Shown here piece by piece: positions 1 to 7,864 of a DNA stretch of 64,000 bases; position 1 is the stretch's first letter; each line of letters opens with the position of its first letter. The stretch comes from Longimicrobium sp. (GTDB lineage Bacteria > Gemmatimonadota > Gemmatimonadetes > Longimicrobiales > Longimicrobiaceae), in the NCBI GenBank assembly GCA_036389795.1, contig DASVWD010000139.1, positions 36,883-100,882 on the forward strand, read 5' to 3'. Under the pieces are notes generated by a model. That model saw nothing but the letters and a program-made list of their open reading frames with translations. It did not search any database and was not told the origin of the DNA. The position numbers were made by a program, and so were the translations under genes.

Positions 1-503
1 TCCAGGAAGAGCCGGTCGAACTCCGCCCCCGTGGCGGCCGACAGCCGGGCCAGCTCCTCCGGGGTGAGCATCCCGGGCATCTGCGCGTGCCCGCCGCCGG
101 CCTCGTGGTGCGCGTGCCGCGCATCGGGAACCGGCTGTCCGTGATCCCGCAGCCATTGCCGCATGCGGTCGATCTCGGTCTGCTGCGAGGCCGTGATCCG
201 CTCGGCGAGGAGCCGCACGTCCTGGCGGCCGCTGCGCTCGGGGACCAGGCGCGTCATCTCCAGCGCCTGCGCGTGGTGGGCGATCATCCCCGTCATGAAC
301 CGCACGTCCGCCTCGTTCGCCCCGGGCCGGGGCACGGGCACGGTGTCGGCTCTCTCCGCGGCGGCGGGCGGGGGGCTCGCCGCGCCCTGAGCAGCGGGCT
401 GGACGTCCGCCGGTGCAGACTGGCGGGCCGCGCTGCCGCACGAGACGAGAGCGACGGCCGCAAGCACGCCCGCGGCCGCCGTCCATCGTGACGGCGTCCG
501 CAT
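1..503 (-). CDS. DUF305 family lipoprotein, C-terminus cut by window edge
   Basis: The protein starts at the ATG on the minus strand at 503 (MRTPSRWTAAAG) and runs off the window. The N-terminus is a lipoprotein signal ending in a lipobox (LVSC, Cys about residue 22), so it should be an envelope lipoprotein. After a Pro/Ala-rich linker comes the DUF305 signature FMTGMIAHHAQALEM, followed by a Met/His-rich stretch (HAHHEAGGGHAQMPGM). DUF305 proteins are ferritin-like helical proteins often found near copper-handling genes; the His/Met content fits metal binding, but the function here is inferred. About 167 residues are visible. It stands alone, 130 bp from the toxin-antitoxin pair. Confidence 0.85.
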   Translation of the reverse strand, partial: MRTPSRWTAAAGVLAAVALVSCGSAARQSAPADVQPAAQGAASPPPAAAERADTVPVPRPGANEADVRFMTGMIAHHAQALEMTRLVPERSGRQDVRLLAERITASQQTEIDRMRQWLRDHGQPVPDARHAHHEAGGGHAQMPGMLTPEELARLSAATGAEFDRLFL

Positions 504-634
504 GCGACGTACGCTCCCTGCGGGACGAGCGGATCTGCGCCCGGGCGACATCATGCTTCGCATCGCCTGCACAATGGGATTCTCGTAAACACCTCGCAAG
601 ACGCCATCCGGAATCCACCCAGACGGTGTTGCAG

Positions 635-1132
635 TCAGCACTGTGAATCGTGAGGTGTCGAGGGCGCGGCGAGCCGGTCGGCCAGGGCGGGTCGCGAGGT
701 TTTCAGCCAGCGATGAACCTGTTGCAGGAGCCGCGCAACCTGCCTTCGCGCGTTCTCCAGATCTTCCGGCTCCAGCTCTTCCTCGTCTCCATACATCGCG
801 ATGTGCCGCCCCCCGCGAAGGCCCTGCATGGCATCGGCGGCCCGCTCGAGCTCCTCGTCACCGAGCGCGCCGAGAGCGAAGAACGTCACGTGATGGTGCC
901 CGCCCACCGCCCCGCGCGGCCGGTAGCCCGCGCCGCGGAGCACTGCCGTGGCCGCTCGGAACGCCGCCTGGTAGACGTGGATGAACGCACCCGCGACGCT
1001 CAGCCCCGGCACCGAGGCATCGGACCACTCGCGAAGCGCGGCCGCCCAGATCGTCGCCACTTCGGCGTCGTCGGCCGCCACCGCTTCGAGGCTCCGTGCT
1101 TCGAGCAAGCGGTCGATCCGCTGCTGGTTCAC
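635..1132 (-). CDS. HEPN-domain protein, partner of the MNT nucleotidyltransferase
   Basis: A 165-residue all-helical protein. The string RGAVGGHHHVTF followed by LRGGRHIAMYGD resembles the HEPN-family core in which a gHh element precedes an RxxRNxxxY motif; here the Asn is His (RHIAMY). Its ATG overlaps the stop of the nucleotidyltransferase gene by 4 bp (1129-1132), so the two are translationally coupled. In MNT-HEPN (HepT/MntA-type) modules the HEPN protein is the toxin, usually an RNase, and the nucleotidyltransferase neutralises it by AMPylation. That assignment comes from family knowledge. A classical Rx4-6H RNase motif is not clear, so activity is uncertain. Confidence 0.75.
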   Translation of the reverse strand: MNQQRIDRLLEARSLEAVAADDAEVATIWAAALREWSDASVPGLSVAGAFIHVYQAAFRAATAVLRGAGYRPRGAVGGHHHVTFFALGALGDEELERAADAMQGLRGGRHIAMYGDEEELEPEDLENARRQVARLLQQVHRWLKTSRPALADRLAAPSTPHDSQC

Positions 1133-1752
1133 GCGGCCACCGTCCCCAGCCGGTCCTCGTCACCCACGACCCACCGCTTCGGCCCGGCGAGGATGCGCCG
1201 GAGGACCGCGTTCCCCGCCCCGAGCTGCCGCTCCAGCTTCTCGCGCGTGTAGGTGCGGACCTCCACCGGTCGGCCGAGCAGCACCGACGCCTCGGCCGCC
1301 CCGCGGCCGAGGCGCGCCTCGGCGACCCGGTCGCCGACCACCATCACGTCGACATCGCTGTCCTCGCGGGCGTCTCCCCGCGCGAAGGAGCCGAACACGA
1401 ACGCGGCCTCGATCCCCTCCACCCCCGCGATGGCTTCCTCCACGACCTCGGCCGGGTCCGCGAAGTCGCGGATGAGCTGCCTCAGCGCCTTCCATCCCGG
1501 GTGTGCCTGGGCGGCGCGGTACAGCACGCGCGGCCCCTCCGCGACGCGCTCCACGAGCCCGCGCCGCTCCAGCCGCTGCAGCTCGCGATGCAGGGAGCTC
1601 ATCGAGAGACCGCAGTGGCGCTGAAGTGCACGCACGTGCTCCGGCTCCTCCCCGTGCAGCGCGAAGTGCAGCACCAGCCGGGCGAAGGCGGGCGACGCCA
1701 GCACCTCGCCCAGGCCTCCGGGCTCCGCCTCCTTCACTGATTTTCGGTGCAT
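1129..1752 (-). CDS. HTH-fused MNT-family nucleotidyltransferase (antitoxin-type)
   Basis: A 207-residue protein with two parts. Residues about 15-85 form a winged-helix DNA-binding domain (HCGLSMSSLHRELQRLERRGLVERV). Residues about 105-200 form a minimal nucleotidyltransferase domain carrying GSFARGD and DSDVD, which fits the GSx10DxD catalytic signature exactly (G121-S122, D133-x-D135). The start at 1752 is chosen because AGGAGAG lies 10 nt upstream; an in-frame ATG at 1794 lies inside the operator-like dyad and has no SD. It is the first gene of the pair with the HEPN gene. The fused HTH suggests that it autoregulates the operon through the dyad at 1772-1796. Confidence 0.85.
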   Translation of the reverse strand: MHRKSVKEAEPGGLGEVLASPAFARLVLHFALHGEEPEHVRALQRHCGLSMSSLHRELQRLERRGLVERVAEGPRVLYRAAQAHPGWKALRQLIRDFADPAEVVEEAIAGVEGIEAAFVFGSFARGDAREDSDVDVMVVGDRVAEARLGRGAAEASVLLGRPVEVRTYTREKLERQLGAGNAVLRRILAGPKRWVVGDEDRLGTVAA

Positions 1753-1771
1753 GGCGGCACTCTCTCCTGGC

Positions 1772-1796
1772 AGTTGTTCCAAAATTTGGAGCAACT
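1772..1796. promoter_or_regulatory. 25-bp operator-like inverted repeat upstream of the MNT/HEPN pair
   Basis: Arms of 12 bp (AGTTGTTCCAAA and TTTGGAGCAACT) flank a single central A, with only one mismatched pair. It lies 20 bp upstream of the chosen start of the HTH-MNT gene and covers the candidate -10 region. This is the expected position for autorepression by the fused winged helix; binding is inferred. Confidence 0.6.
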
Positions 1797-1811
1797 AATC
1801 GTATTCGTCAA
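1783..1811 (-). promoter_or_regulatory. Weak candidate sigma-70 promoter for the MNT/HEPN operon
   Basis: On the minus strand TTGACG (1806-1811) is followed after 17 nt by CAAATT (1783-1788). The -35 element is good and the -10 matches only half of the consensus. The -10 sits inside the 25-bp dyad, so occupancy of the dyad would block it. Confidence 0.3.
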
Positions 1812-1972
1812 GGATTGCTTTACCGCGTTCAGCAACGTGCATCTCAAAGGTGACTGGTCGACACCGGGGTTGATAAAATGCACAGAGTGCACAGATTGAG
1901 TAGCGGATGACCACCCGCCATCTGTGTCGGATTACCCGCCAACCGATATAGGAAGCCCCCAGAGGAGCAGCG

Positions 1973-4441
1973 TTGACTTCCACGCGAGACCAGTTGCTTG
2001 CGCAAATCGCCGCTGAAGAAGCTCAGCTTGTACAACTCGACGATCAACGGGCGGCGGCGCGTGCGCGCCTGGTGGCACTGCGGCAGCAGCTTACCACCTC
2101 CGCTGACCCGGCCGCGGCTCCTGGGCTTCCGCTTCTCGCTGGAGCAGTGATCCCCACCACCCCCGCCGAGAAAGTGAAGCTCTTCCGCTCGCTCTTCCGC
2201 GGACGCGAAGACGTCTTTCCCACGCGATTCGTCAGCAGGAAAACAGGTAAGGCAGGCTACGCGCTCGCCTGCAACAACAAGTTCGTGCCCGGAATCTGCG
2301 GCTTACCTCGGATCAAGTGCGGTGAGTGCCCGAACCAGGCTTTTGTCCCTGTCGGTGCCCGAGCCGTCCTGGACCACCTGCAGGGGCGCCACGTGATGGG
2401 AGTCTACCCGCTCCTTCAGGACGAGACCTGCTGGTTTCTGGCGGTGGACTTCGACAAGACGGGGTGGAAAGACGACACCGCCGCATTCGTGGAGACCTGT
2501 CGCTCGGCCGGCGTGCCGGTCGCGATCGAACGCTCGCGCTCGGGGAACGGCGCACACGCCTGGTTCTTCTTCACGGCGACGGTCCCGGCGAGCGTCGCCC
2601 GAACGATGGGCTCCTATCTGATTACCGAGACGATGGCGAGGCGCCACCAGCTCGGCATGGAGTCCTACGACCGCCTCTTTCCCAACCAGGACACCCTGCC
2701 GCGCGGCGGTTTCGGAAATCTCATCGCGCTGCCCCTCCAGTACGAGCCGCGCAAGGAAGGCAACACCGTCTTCCTGGACGACGCGTTCGAGCCGTATCCC
2801 GACCAGTGGGCGTTTCTCGCATCGACACCCCGGATCGAAACGGACACGGTCGAGGCGATTGCCCGGGAAGCGACCCGCCGCGGCCAAGTCGTCGGCGTGC
2901 GTCTCGCCGAGCCCGCGGACGACGATTCCGCAGCGCCGTGGGCGCGCTCGCCGTCGGGACGCTTCCCTCGCACCCCGATCCCAGGCCCGCTGCCGAAGGA
3001 AGTGCGTGCGGTGCTCGCGCAGCGGTTGTTCATCGACAAGACAGGGCTCCCCTCGCCACTGCTCAACCAGATCAAGCGGCTCGCGGCATTTCAGAACCCG
3101 GAGTTCTACAAGAAGCAGCAGCTGCGCCTCTCCACGGCGCTCACGCCTCGCGTGATCGCCTGCGCCGAGGAATTCCCGCAGCACATTGCTCTCCCACGGG
3201 GATGTCGTAGCGACCTCGAAGCGCTTCTGGAACAACATGGCGTTGAACTCGTCGTCGACGACCAGCGCCTCGTCGGCGATGCGGCTTCATTCCGCTTCCA
3301 CGGGGAGCTCACTCCGGTTCAGGATCAGGCCGCGCGCGAGCTTCTGCGTCACGACATCGGCGTGTTCGTCGCGCCGCCTGGGATCGGCAAGACCGTCCTC
3401 GGCACGTACCTCATCGCCGAACGTGGGCGGAGCACCCTCGTGCTCGTGCACCGCCGGCCGCTCCTCGACCAGTGGATCGCGCAGCTCTCGACGTTCCTCG
3501 ACCTCGACGAAAAGGACGTGGGACGGATCGGCGGCGGCAGGCGTGAGCCGAACGGCCGCCTGGACGTCGCGATGATCCAGAGCCTGGTCCACAGGGGAAG
3601 CGTGGATGACATCGCGGCAACATACGGCCATGTGATCGTCGACGAGTGCCACCACGTGCCCGCCGTGTCGTTCGAGCGGGTGCTCTCCGAGATCAAGGCC
3701 CGATACGTCGTGGGATTGACGGCCACACCCCACCGCCGGGATGGACATCATCCCATCCTGGAGATGCAGCTCGGGCCCGTAAGGTTTTCCGTGGACTCGA
3801 AGCATCACGCTGCGCGGCGGCCTTTCGACCACCGCGTCGTAATGCGCGATACGGCTTTCCGGCTGGATAGCGCCGCGGCCGGAATGGGCATCCAGCAGAT
3901 CTACCAGGCGCTGGCGGAGAACGAGGCACGCAACAGTCTCATTCTCGACGACGTGGTTGCTGCCCTGGAGGAAGGGCGCTCACCAATCGTGCTGACCGAA
4001 AGACGGGACCACCTGGAGTACTTCGCCGAGCGGCTGCGGGGCCTAGTCCCGAACCTGATCGTCCTTCAAGGGAAGATGACCGCGAAGGAACGCCGTGACT
4101 TCAGCGCGAAGCTCGCCGACATTCCGGACGCTGAGAGGCGCCTCGTCGTGGCAACTGGCCGGTACATCGGCGAGGGCTTCGACGACACGCGGCTCGATAC
4201 GCTGTTCCTCGCGATGCCAGTCTCCTGGAAAGGGACGCTCGTGCAGTACACGGGGCGCCTGCACCGATTCCATCCCGGAAAAGCGGAAGTCCGCGTCTAC
4301 GATTACGTCGACCGCGAAGTACCGTTGCTGAGGCGTATGTTCGAGAAACGACTGCGCACCTATCGCACAATCGGCTACGCCCTGGAAGAGTTGCAACTCC
4401 AGCACGATCCAATGCAAATCGGGTTGGAGAACCGGCCGTGA
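1973..4441 (+). CDS. TOTE-type archaeo-eukaryotic primase fused to SF2 helicase
   Basis: An 822-residue protein starting with TTG at 1973, chosen because AGAGGAG lies 5 nt upstream. Residues 1-45 are a coiled coil. Residues about 65-290 are a primase-polymerase (AEP) domain: a Cys cluster (C100, C109, C116, C119), motif I AVDFDK with metal-binding D159/D161, and motif II RSGNGAHAWF with H195. Residues about 440-800 are a superfamily-2 helicase: Walker A APPGIGKT (467-474), DECHH in place of DEAH (557-561), and motif III LTATPHRRD. This fusion matches the TOTE conflict-system primase-helicases, which are thought to act on invading nucleic acids. No nuclease domain or adjacent nuclease gene is visible. 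It is divergent from the MNT/HEPN pair; a small dyad TGCACAGAGTGCA (1879-1891) lies between them. Confidence 0.85.
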   Translation: MTSTRDQLLAQIAAEEAQLVQLDDQRAAARARLVALRQQLTTSADPAAAPGLPLLAGAVIPTTPAEKVKLFRSLFRGREDVFPTRFVSRKTGKAGYALACNNKFVPGICGLPRIKCGECPNQAFVPVGARAVLDHLQGRHVMGVYPLLQDETCWFLAVDFDKTGWKDDTAAFVETCRSAGVPVAIERSRSGNGAHAWFFFTATVPASVARTMGSYLITETMARRHQLGMESYDRLFPNQDTLPRGGFGNLIALPLQYEPRKEGNTVFLDDAFEPYPDQWAFLASTPRIETDTVEAIAREATRRGQVVGVRLAEPADDDSAAPWARSPSGRFPRTPIPGPLPKEVRAVLAQRLFIDKTGLPSPLLNQIKRLAAFQNPEFYKKQQLRLSTALTPRVIACAEEFPQHIALPRGCRSDLEALLEQHGVELVVDDQRLVGDAASFRFHGELTPVQDQAARELLRHDIGVFVAPPGIGKTVLGTYLIAERGRSTLVLVHRRPLLDQWIAQLSTFLDLDEKDVGRIGGGRREPNGRLDVAMIQSLVHRGSVDDIAATYGHVIVDECHHVPAVSFERVLSEIKARYVVGLTATPHRRDGHHPILEMQLGPVRFSVDSKHHAARRPFDHRVVMRDTAFRLDSAAAGMGIQQIYQALAENEARNSLILDDVVAALEEGRSPIVLTERRDHLEYFAERLRGLVPNLIVLQGKMTAKERRDFSAKLADIPDAERRLVVATGRYIGEGFDDTRLDTLFLAMPVSWKGTLVQYTGRLHRFHPGKAEVRVYDYVDREVPLLRRMFEKRLRTYRTIGYALEELQLQHDPMQIGLENRP

Positions 4442-4544
4442 AGCGCGAGTCCGCTTTCTTTCCGCCGCTACGGCTTGCGCTGAGTAATTCCAGCAATCAA
4501 GGACTCCCTAGGCTCCATCCGCAGCAGTACAAGGGGTGTGGGCA

Positions 4545-4573
4545 TTGACAGCAGGGTATTGAACGCCTACGTG
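4545..4573 (+). promoter_or_regulatory. Possible promoter upstream of coxG
   Basis: TTGACA at 4545-4550 is followed, after 17 nt, by TACGTG at 4568-4573. The -35 is perfect and the -10 poor. It lies about 100 bp before the chosen coxG start. Confidence 0.3.
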
Positions 4574-4673
4574 TGAGGCGTCCATCTCCACGGTCTGCGC
4601 CATGGCGACGACGCTCTCGTCGCTGGAGCGGACCGTCCCAACCTTGACCCGTCCCCCTGCACCCGGTCACCCG

Positions 4674-5438
4674 ATGGAGATCTCGAAGAGCTTCGTGGTG
4701 AACGCGCCGGCCGCCGCCGCGTGGGAGTTCCTCACCACGCCCGCACGCGTGGTCCGCTGCCTCCCCGGCGCCGCCCTCGGCGAGGCGGTGGACGAGCGGA
4801 CGCACGCCGGCACCATCAGCATCAAGGTGGGCCCCGTGCAGGCCAGCTACCGCGGGACGATGCGCTTCGAGCGCCTGGACGCCGAGGCGCGGACGGCCGA
4901 GATCGTGGCGTCGGGCCAGGAGACCCGCGGCAGGGGCGGCGCCCAGATGCGCATGACCAGCCGCATGGTGGAGCGCGCGCCGGGCGAGACCGAGGTCCAC
5001 GTCACCTCGGACGTGCAGGTGGTGGGGCTGCTGGCGCAGTTCGGCCGCGGGATGATTCAGGACGTCAGCGACCAGCTCTTCCAGAGGTTCGTCGACTGCG
5101 CCCGCGCGGAGCTGGAGGCCGCCCCCGCCACCCCGACTCCCCCGGAAGCGGTCGCGGTCGCGGCCGATGCCGTCGCGGAGAGCGTCGCCGCTCCGCCGGC
5201 CCCCGCTGCCGCCGCGGGTCCCGCGTCGGTCGACGCCGCGCCCGCCCCACGTCCCGCGGCCACGATCCCGCCCGCCGCCACACCGGCCCCCGCGCCACAC
5301 GCGGCGGAGCCGATCGACGCCCTCTCGCTCGGCGGCGCGGCGCTGGGGCGCGCCGCGGGACGGGCCGCGAGGCGGCCCGTGGTCTGGGCCGTCGTCGTCC
5401 TCCTCGTCCTCGCCCTGGTCTGGCTGATCAGCCGCTGA
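4674..5438 (+). CDS. coxG: CoxG-like SRPBCC-fold protein with C-terminal membrane anchor
   Basis: A 254-residue protein read from MEISKSFVVNAPAAAAWEFL, the usual N-terminus of the CoxG/SRPBCC family; an in-frame ATG at 4602 would add 24 residues, and neither start has a good SD. Residues 1-145 form the START/SRPBCC domain (CLPGAALGE, GTISIKVGPVQASYRGTM, LLAQFGRGMIQDVSD). An Ala/Pro-rich linker follows, then a terminal transmembrane helix (VVWAVVVLLVLALVWLIS). CoxG proteins support aerobic CO dehydrogenase at the membrane and have been linked to quinone delivery. No intact coxLMS genes are in this window, only broken coxL 3' ends downstream, so this gene may be a survivor of a lost CO-dehydrogenase locus. 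Confidence 0.85.
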   Translation: MEISKSFVVNAPAAAAWEFLTTPARVVRCLPGAALGEAVDERTHAGTISIKVGPVQASYRGTMRFERLDAEARTAEIVASGQETRGRGGAQMRMTSRMVERAPGETEVHVTSDVQVVGLLAQFGRGMIQDVSDQLFQRFVDCARAELEAAPATPTPPEAVAVAADAVAESVAAPPAPAAAAGPASVDAAPAPRPAATIPPAATPAPAPHAAEPIDALSLGGAALGRAAGRAARRPVVWAVVVLLVLALVWLISR

Positions 5439-5459
5439 CGGGCATGGTGCGGGCAGGAC

Positions 5460-5486
5460 GCTGCCGCGGCATACCGCCGCGGCAGC
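5460..5486 (+). terminator. Stem-loop downstream of coxG
   Basis: Perfect 10-bp stem (GCTGCCGCGG / CCGCGGCAGC) with a 7-nt loop, 21 bp after the coxG stop. No T-tract follows, so it would be a weak intrinsic terminator. Confidence 0.45.
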
Positions 5487-5546
5487 AGTGCGCAGCCTCC
5501 AAACGATGTCAGGCCGCATCCACCAGATCCAGGTGATCAGCGACTC

Positions 5547-5978
5547 GTGCGAACGTATCCCTTACCAGTGCTCCATGCGATGCTCGTGGTGCCGTTCCTT
5601 CTCGGCGCCTGCGCCTCGCGCGCCGCGGCTCCGGAGACGCCGGCGCGGTGGCAGGAAGTGCACCACGTGGGTGGAGCGGCACATTCGATCGACGTCGGCG
5701 GCGTGGTCCCCCTCGGGCCGTCGCGATACCGGGTGCTCTACCGCATGAGCCTCGCGTCTCCGACGAGCAATCCCGCCGGCCAGCGGTTCGATCGCCTGCA
5801 GGGGCTCAAGGAGTACGATTGTGAGCAGATGCGCGAGCGCTCCCTCACGTTCGAGATGTACTCCGGGGAGCGGCGCATCCAGGGGAGCCGGGATCCCGGT
5901 GAATGGGAGACCCCTTCCGGCCCCGCGGGCGACGTGCTCCGGGCGGTCTGCGCGACCCTTGCCGTGCCGCCGAAGTAG
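5547..5978 (+). CDS. Small lipoprotein resembling surface-adhesin-E-like proteins
   Basis: A 143-residue protein starting with GTG at 5547; an ATG at 5580 is an alternative but would give a very short signal. The signal peptide ends in LLGAC, a clear lipobox (Cys about residue 22). The mature part has the layout W..V.HV at the start, YRVLYRMSL, a single YDCEQMRERS segment with Cys, LTFEMYSGERRIQG and a terminal RAVC. This pattern of paired Cys and short beta strands recalls the Adhesin_E-like family of small envelope proteins, but the match is by eye. Function unknown. It is followed by non-coding repeat DNA. Confidence 0.7.
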   Translation: MRTYPLPVLHAMLVVPFLLGACASRAAAPETPARWQEVHHVGGAAHSIDVGGVVPLGPSRYRVLYRMSLASPTSNPAGQRFDRLQGLKEYDCEQMRERSLTFEMYSGERRIQGSRDPGEWETPSGPAGDVLRAVCATLAVPPK

Positions 5979-6064
5979 ACACATCGCGCAAGTGAGCGTT
6001 CGACTTCCCAGGACCACCAGGCCGCGGGCGACCTGTCTCGAGGGTCCGACGGGGTACAGGAGGC

Positions 6065-6139
6065 GTGACGCACATCGACATCCCCATCACACCCGAGAAG
6101 GTGTGGAAAATCCTGCACAAGAGGGGAGTGGCGGAGTAG
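6065..6139 (+). pseudogene. coxL 3'-end remnant, copy 1
   Basis: The last 24 codons of a CO-dehydrogenase/xanthine-dehydrogenase large subunit are readable: VTHIDIPITPEKVWKILHK followed by RGVAE and a TAG at 6137-6139. Nothing recognisable precedes them. The same ending occurs three more times in the window (6845-7211, 8972-9130, 11453-11570), all on the plus strand. Confidence 0.75.
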
Positions 6140-6253
6140 CGAAGGCGGCAAGACCGGTGGGGCGTCGGCGAGAGCAGGTAGCGTTGGCGTGCCCCACCGG
6201 GGCGGAGCGGGGCGGCGCTTCGGACTGCAACGGGGGGTCTGCCGCGAAAGGGG
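6140..6253 (+). repeat. Direct repeat B, copy 1 (downstream of coxL remnant)
   Basis: About 114 bp directly after the coxL stop, nearly identical to 9131-9243, which also follows a coxL remnant. Shared landmarks are AGACCGGTGG, GCGTCGGCG, CCACCGGGG and GTCTGCCGCGAAAGG. The coxL 3' end and this block therefore moved or were duplicated together. Confidence 0.75.
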
Positions 6254-6333
6254 CCGTCATGCTTCACGTCGCCCGGCCCTGGGAAGCGTGGTGCCGCCGA
6301 ACGGCGTACGAGCTCAGCCGCAACCCAAGATCG

Positions 6334-6528
6334 TTACACGTGATCCTCTGGCTGTGAGCTCGCCGCTTCCGCTTGCAAGTCTGCGATGTTCTGCTTGATC
6401 CGGGAAAGCATCGCCGCATACTTGTCCTCGGACAGGCCGCTCATCAAATCAGTGAGTCCTGCTGCGGCCTGTTCGTGAGAGCTGATCGCCTTTTGTAGCG
6501 CAAGCTGCTTGTTCTCTTGTGGCTCCAT
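6334..6528 (-). CDS. Small helical protein of unknown function (64 aa)
   Basis: Starts with ATG at 6528 with AGGAAA 7 nt upstream (CAGGAAATTCGAATG). It encodes a 64-residue, charged, helix-rich protein (MEPQENKQLALQKAISS...LSRIKQNIADLQAEA), with no signal or membrane segment. Base composition is less GC-rich than most neighbours, similar to the DUF4157 gene at 9282-11141, which hints at acquired DNA. No family is recognised. It lies between the coxL remnant copy 1 and repeat A. Confidence 0.55.
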   Translation of the reverse strand: MEPQENKQLALQKAISSHEQAAAGLTDLMSGLSEDKYAAMLSRIKQNIADLQAEAASSQPEDHV

Positions 6529-6609
6529 TCGAATTTCCTGTTCGAGGCGGCTGGATACGACGCGACGGGTGACGTCAGGTCCCGGGCAAACGGACGTAGC
6601 TTACGCAGC

Positions 6610-6675
6610 CTCCACCTGCCCTCTCCGCAGGATAATGGGGCGCTACACCGCACCGATCAAGACGAATGTCAGAAC
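6610..6675 (+). repeat. Dispersed repeat A, copy 1 (upstream of an integrase remnant)
   Basis: A block with the core GGATAATGGGGCGCTACACC and AGACGAATGTCAG. Related blocks lie at 11284-11349 and 13328-13395. Here it directly precedes integrase remnant sequence, so it may derive from the leader or attachment region of a tyrosine-recombinase element. Confidence 0.6.
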
Positions 6676-6845
6676 CCGGGCTGCCGGACCGCGTCCGCCA
6701 GGAGATCCGCGTCCGCCGCCACTCATAGCCGCCGTATCGAGAGGCTTACGTCCACTGGGTGCGCCGCTACGTAATCCATCAAGGAAAGCGGCACCTGGCC
6801 GAGTTCGGCGCTGCCCACGTTTCCGAGTTCCCGACCCACCTCGCG
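6676..6845 (+). pseudogene. N-terminal remnant of a tyrosine recombinase (integron-integrase-like)
   Basis: Across frames one reads LPDRVRQEIRVRRHS, then a stop, then EAYVHWVRRYVIHQGK, then RHLAEFGAAHVSEFPTHLAT. This is the SAM-like N-terminal domain typical of XerC/IntI-type recombinases. There is at least one stop and one frameshift, and no catalytic domain follows; coxL debris begins immediately afterwards. A separate C-terminal integrase fragment lies at 63480-63770. Confidence 0.7.
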
Positions 6846-7211
6846 ACGAAGTCGGTGACGTCATCAACCCGATGATCGTGGCGGGGCAGATCCACGGCGG
6901 GTTGACCTGGGCTGGCGCTGTCGCTTTTCGAGGAGATCACGTACGACGAGGAGGGCAACATCCGGGCGGCAGCTTCATGGACTACCTGCTGCCGACGGCG
7001 ATGGAGACGCCGCGCTGGAAACTGGACAACTCGCCGCACCGCCCGCTGGGCGCCAAGGGCGCGGGCGAGTCGGCCACCGTCGGCGTCCCGCCCGACATCG
7101 CCAACGCGGTGGTGGACGCCCTCTCGCACCTGGGCGTGATGCACATCGACATCCCCATCACCCCCCGAGAAGGTGTGGAAGATCCTGCGCGAAAGAGGCG
7201 TGGCGGAGTAG
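6845..7211 (+). pseudogene. coxL 3'-end remnant, copy 2 (longest, frameshifted)
   Basis: The C-terminal 120 or so codons of an aerobic CO-dehydrogenase large subunit are recognisable: VINPMIVAGQIHGGLT, FEEITYDEEGNIRA, SFMDYLLPTAMETPRWKLDN, HRPLGAKGAGESATVG, ANAVVDALSHLGVMHIDIP and a final EKVWKILRERGVAE. At least three frameshifts are needed, around 6910-6930, 6965-6975 and an extra C near 7165. The gene cannot make an active enzyme. A hairpin terminator follows at 7255-7289. Confidence 0.85.
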
Positions 7212-7254
7212 CGAGAGGGGGATCAGACGCCCTCCATGGCGTTGCCCCGGATAC

Positions 7255-7289
7255 GAAGCCGCCCGCGGTGGACCACCGCGGGCGGCTTC
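7255..7289. terminator. Strong perfect hairpin after coxL remnant copy 2
   Basis: 17-bp perfect arms (GAAGCCGCCCGCGGTGG and its complement) around one central base, followed by GTCTATCT. It probably was the terminator of the original gene and now insulates the doxX-sigma operon. Confidence 0.7.
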
Positions 7290-7471
7290 GTCTATCTGGC
7301 TGCGCCGGCAATGCCGGTGCCGAGCAGCTTGCGGGTAAGGTTTTGGGCACCCGGTGGCTCTTACTTGAAGGTCGGTGCCGTGCTCACGAACCGCGCAGGG
7401 TATGCGGCCGCGGAGCGCCGGCGCCGCCTCCAGGGCACACGCTGGACCGGAGCTACCTTCAAGGAGGCCAC

Positions 7472-7864
7472 GTGGGAAACCGCTGCCGAATCGCGCTCGA
7501 CGTGATCCTGTGGGTATTCGCCCTGTTCCTCGCGTGGGTGTTCGCCAGGCAGGGGATCGCCAAGTTCTCCGATGACAGCGGGTGGGCGCGGGCCTTTCGC
7601 GCATGGCAGTTCCCGGTGTGGTTCCGGCTCTGCATTGGCGTCGCCGAGACCGCCGCGGCATTATTGCTCCTGACCCGGCGCACGGCCTTCGCGGGCGCGG
7701 CGATCATCGTCGCCGTCATGCTCGGCGCGATGGGCACGCACGTCTGGTGGGGTCAGCCCGGCCAGGTAACGAGCGAGATCCTTCCGCTCCTTCTGGCGAC
7801 CGTCGTCGCGATCGGCCGCCGCAAATCCTTCCTCCTTCGCCAGCGGCGGGATACCCCACCATGA
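7472..7864 (+). CDS. DoxX-like membrane protein
   Basis: A 130-residue protein starting with GTG at 7472, with AAGGAGG just upstream; the open frame continues further 5' but that part is repeat debris. Four hydrophobic helices are visible (VILWVFALFLAWVFA, FRLCIGVAETAAALLLL, AFAGAAIIVAVMLGAMG, EILPLLLATVVAIG), with the typical DoxX segment RQGIAKF after helix 1. DoxX-family proteins are small inner-membrane proteins linked to redox or thiol stress. The gene overlaps the following sigma-factor gene by 4 bp (ATGA), so the two are co-translated. Confidence 0.85.
   Translation: MGNRCRIALDVILWVFALFLAWVFARQGIAKFSDDSGWARAFRAWQFPVWFRLCIGVAETAAALLLLTRRTAFAGAAIIVAVMLGAMGTHVWWGQPGQVTSEILPLLLATVVAIGRRKSFLLRQRRDTPP

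Noticed and set aside
6610..6675. An integron attC or attI site at repeat A
   Set aside because: No paired GTTRRRY-type core sites or typical attC folding were found by eye; kept only as an unexplained repeat.
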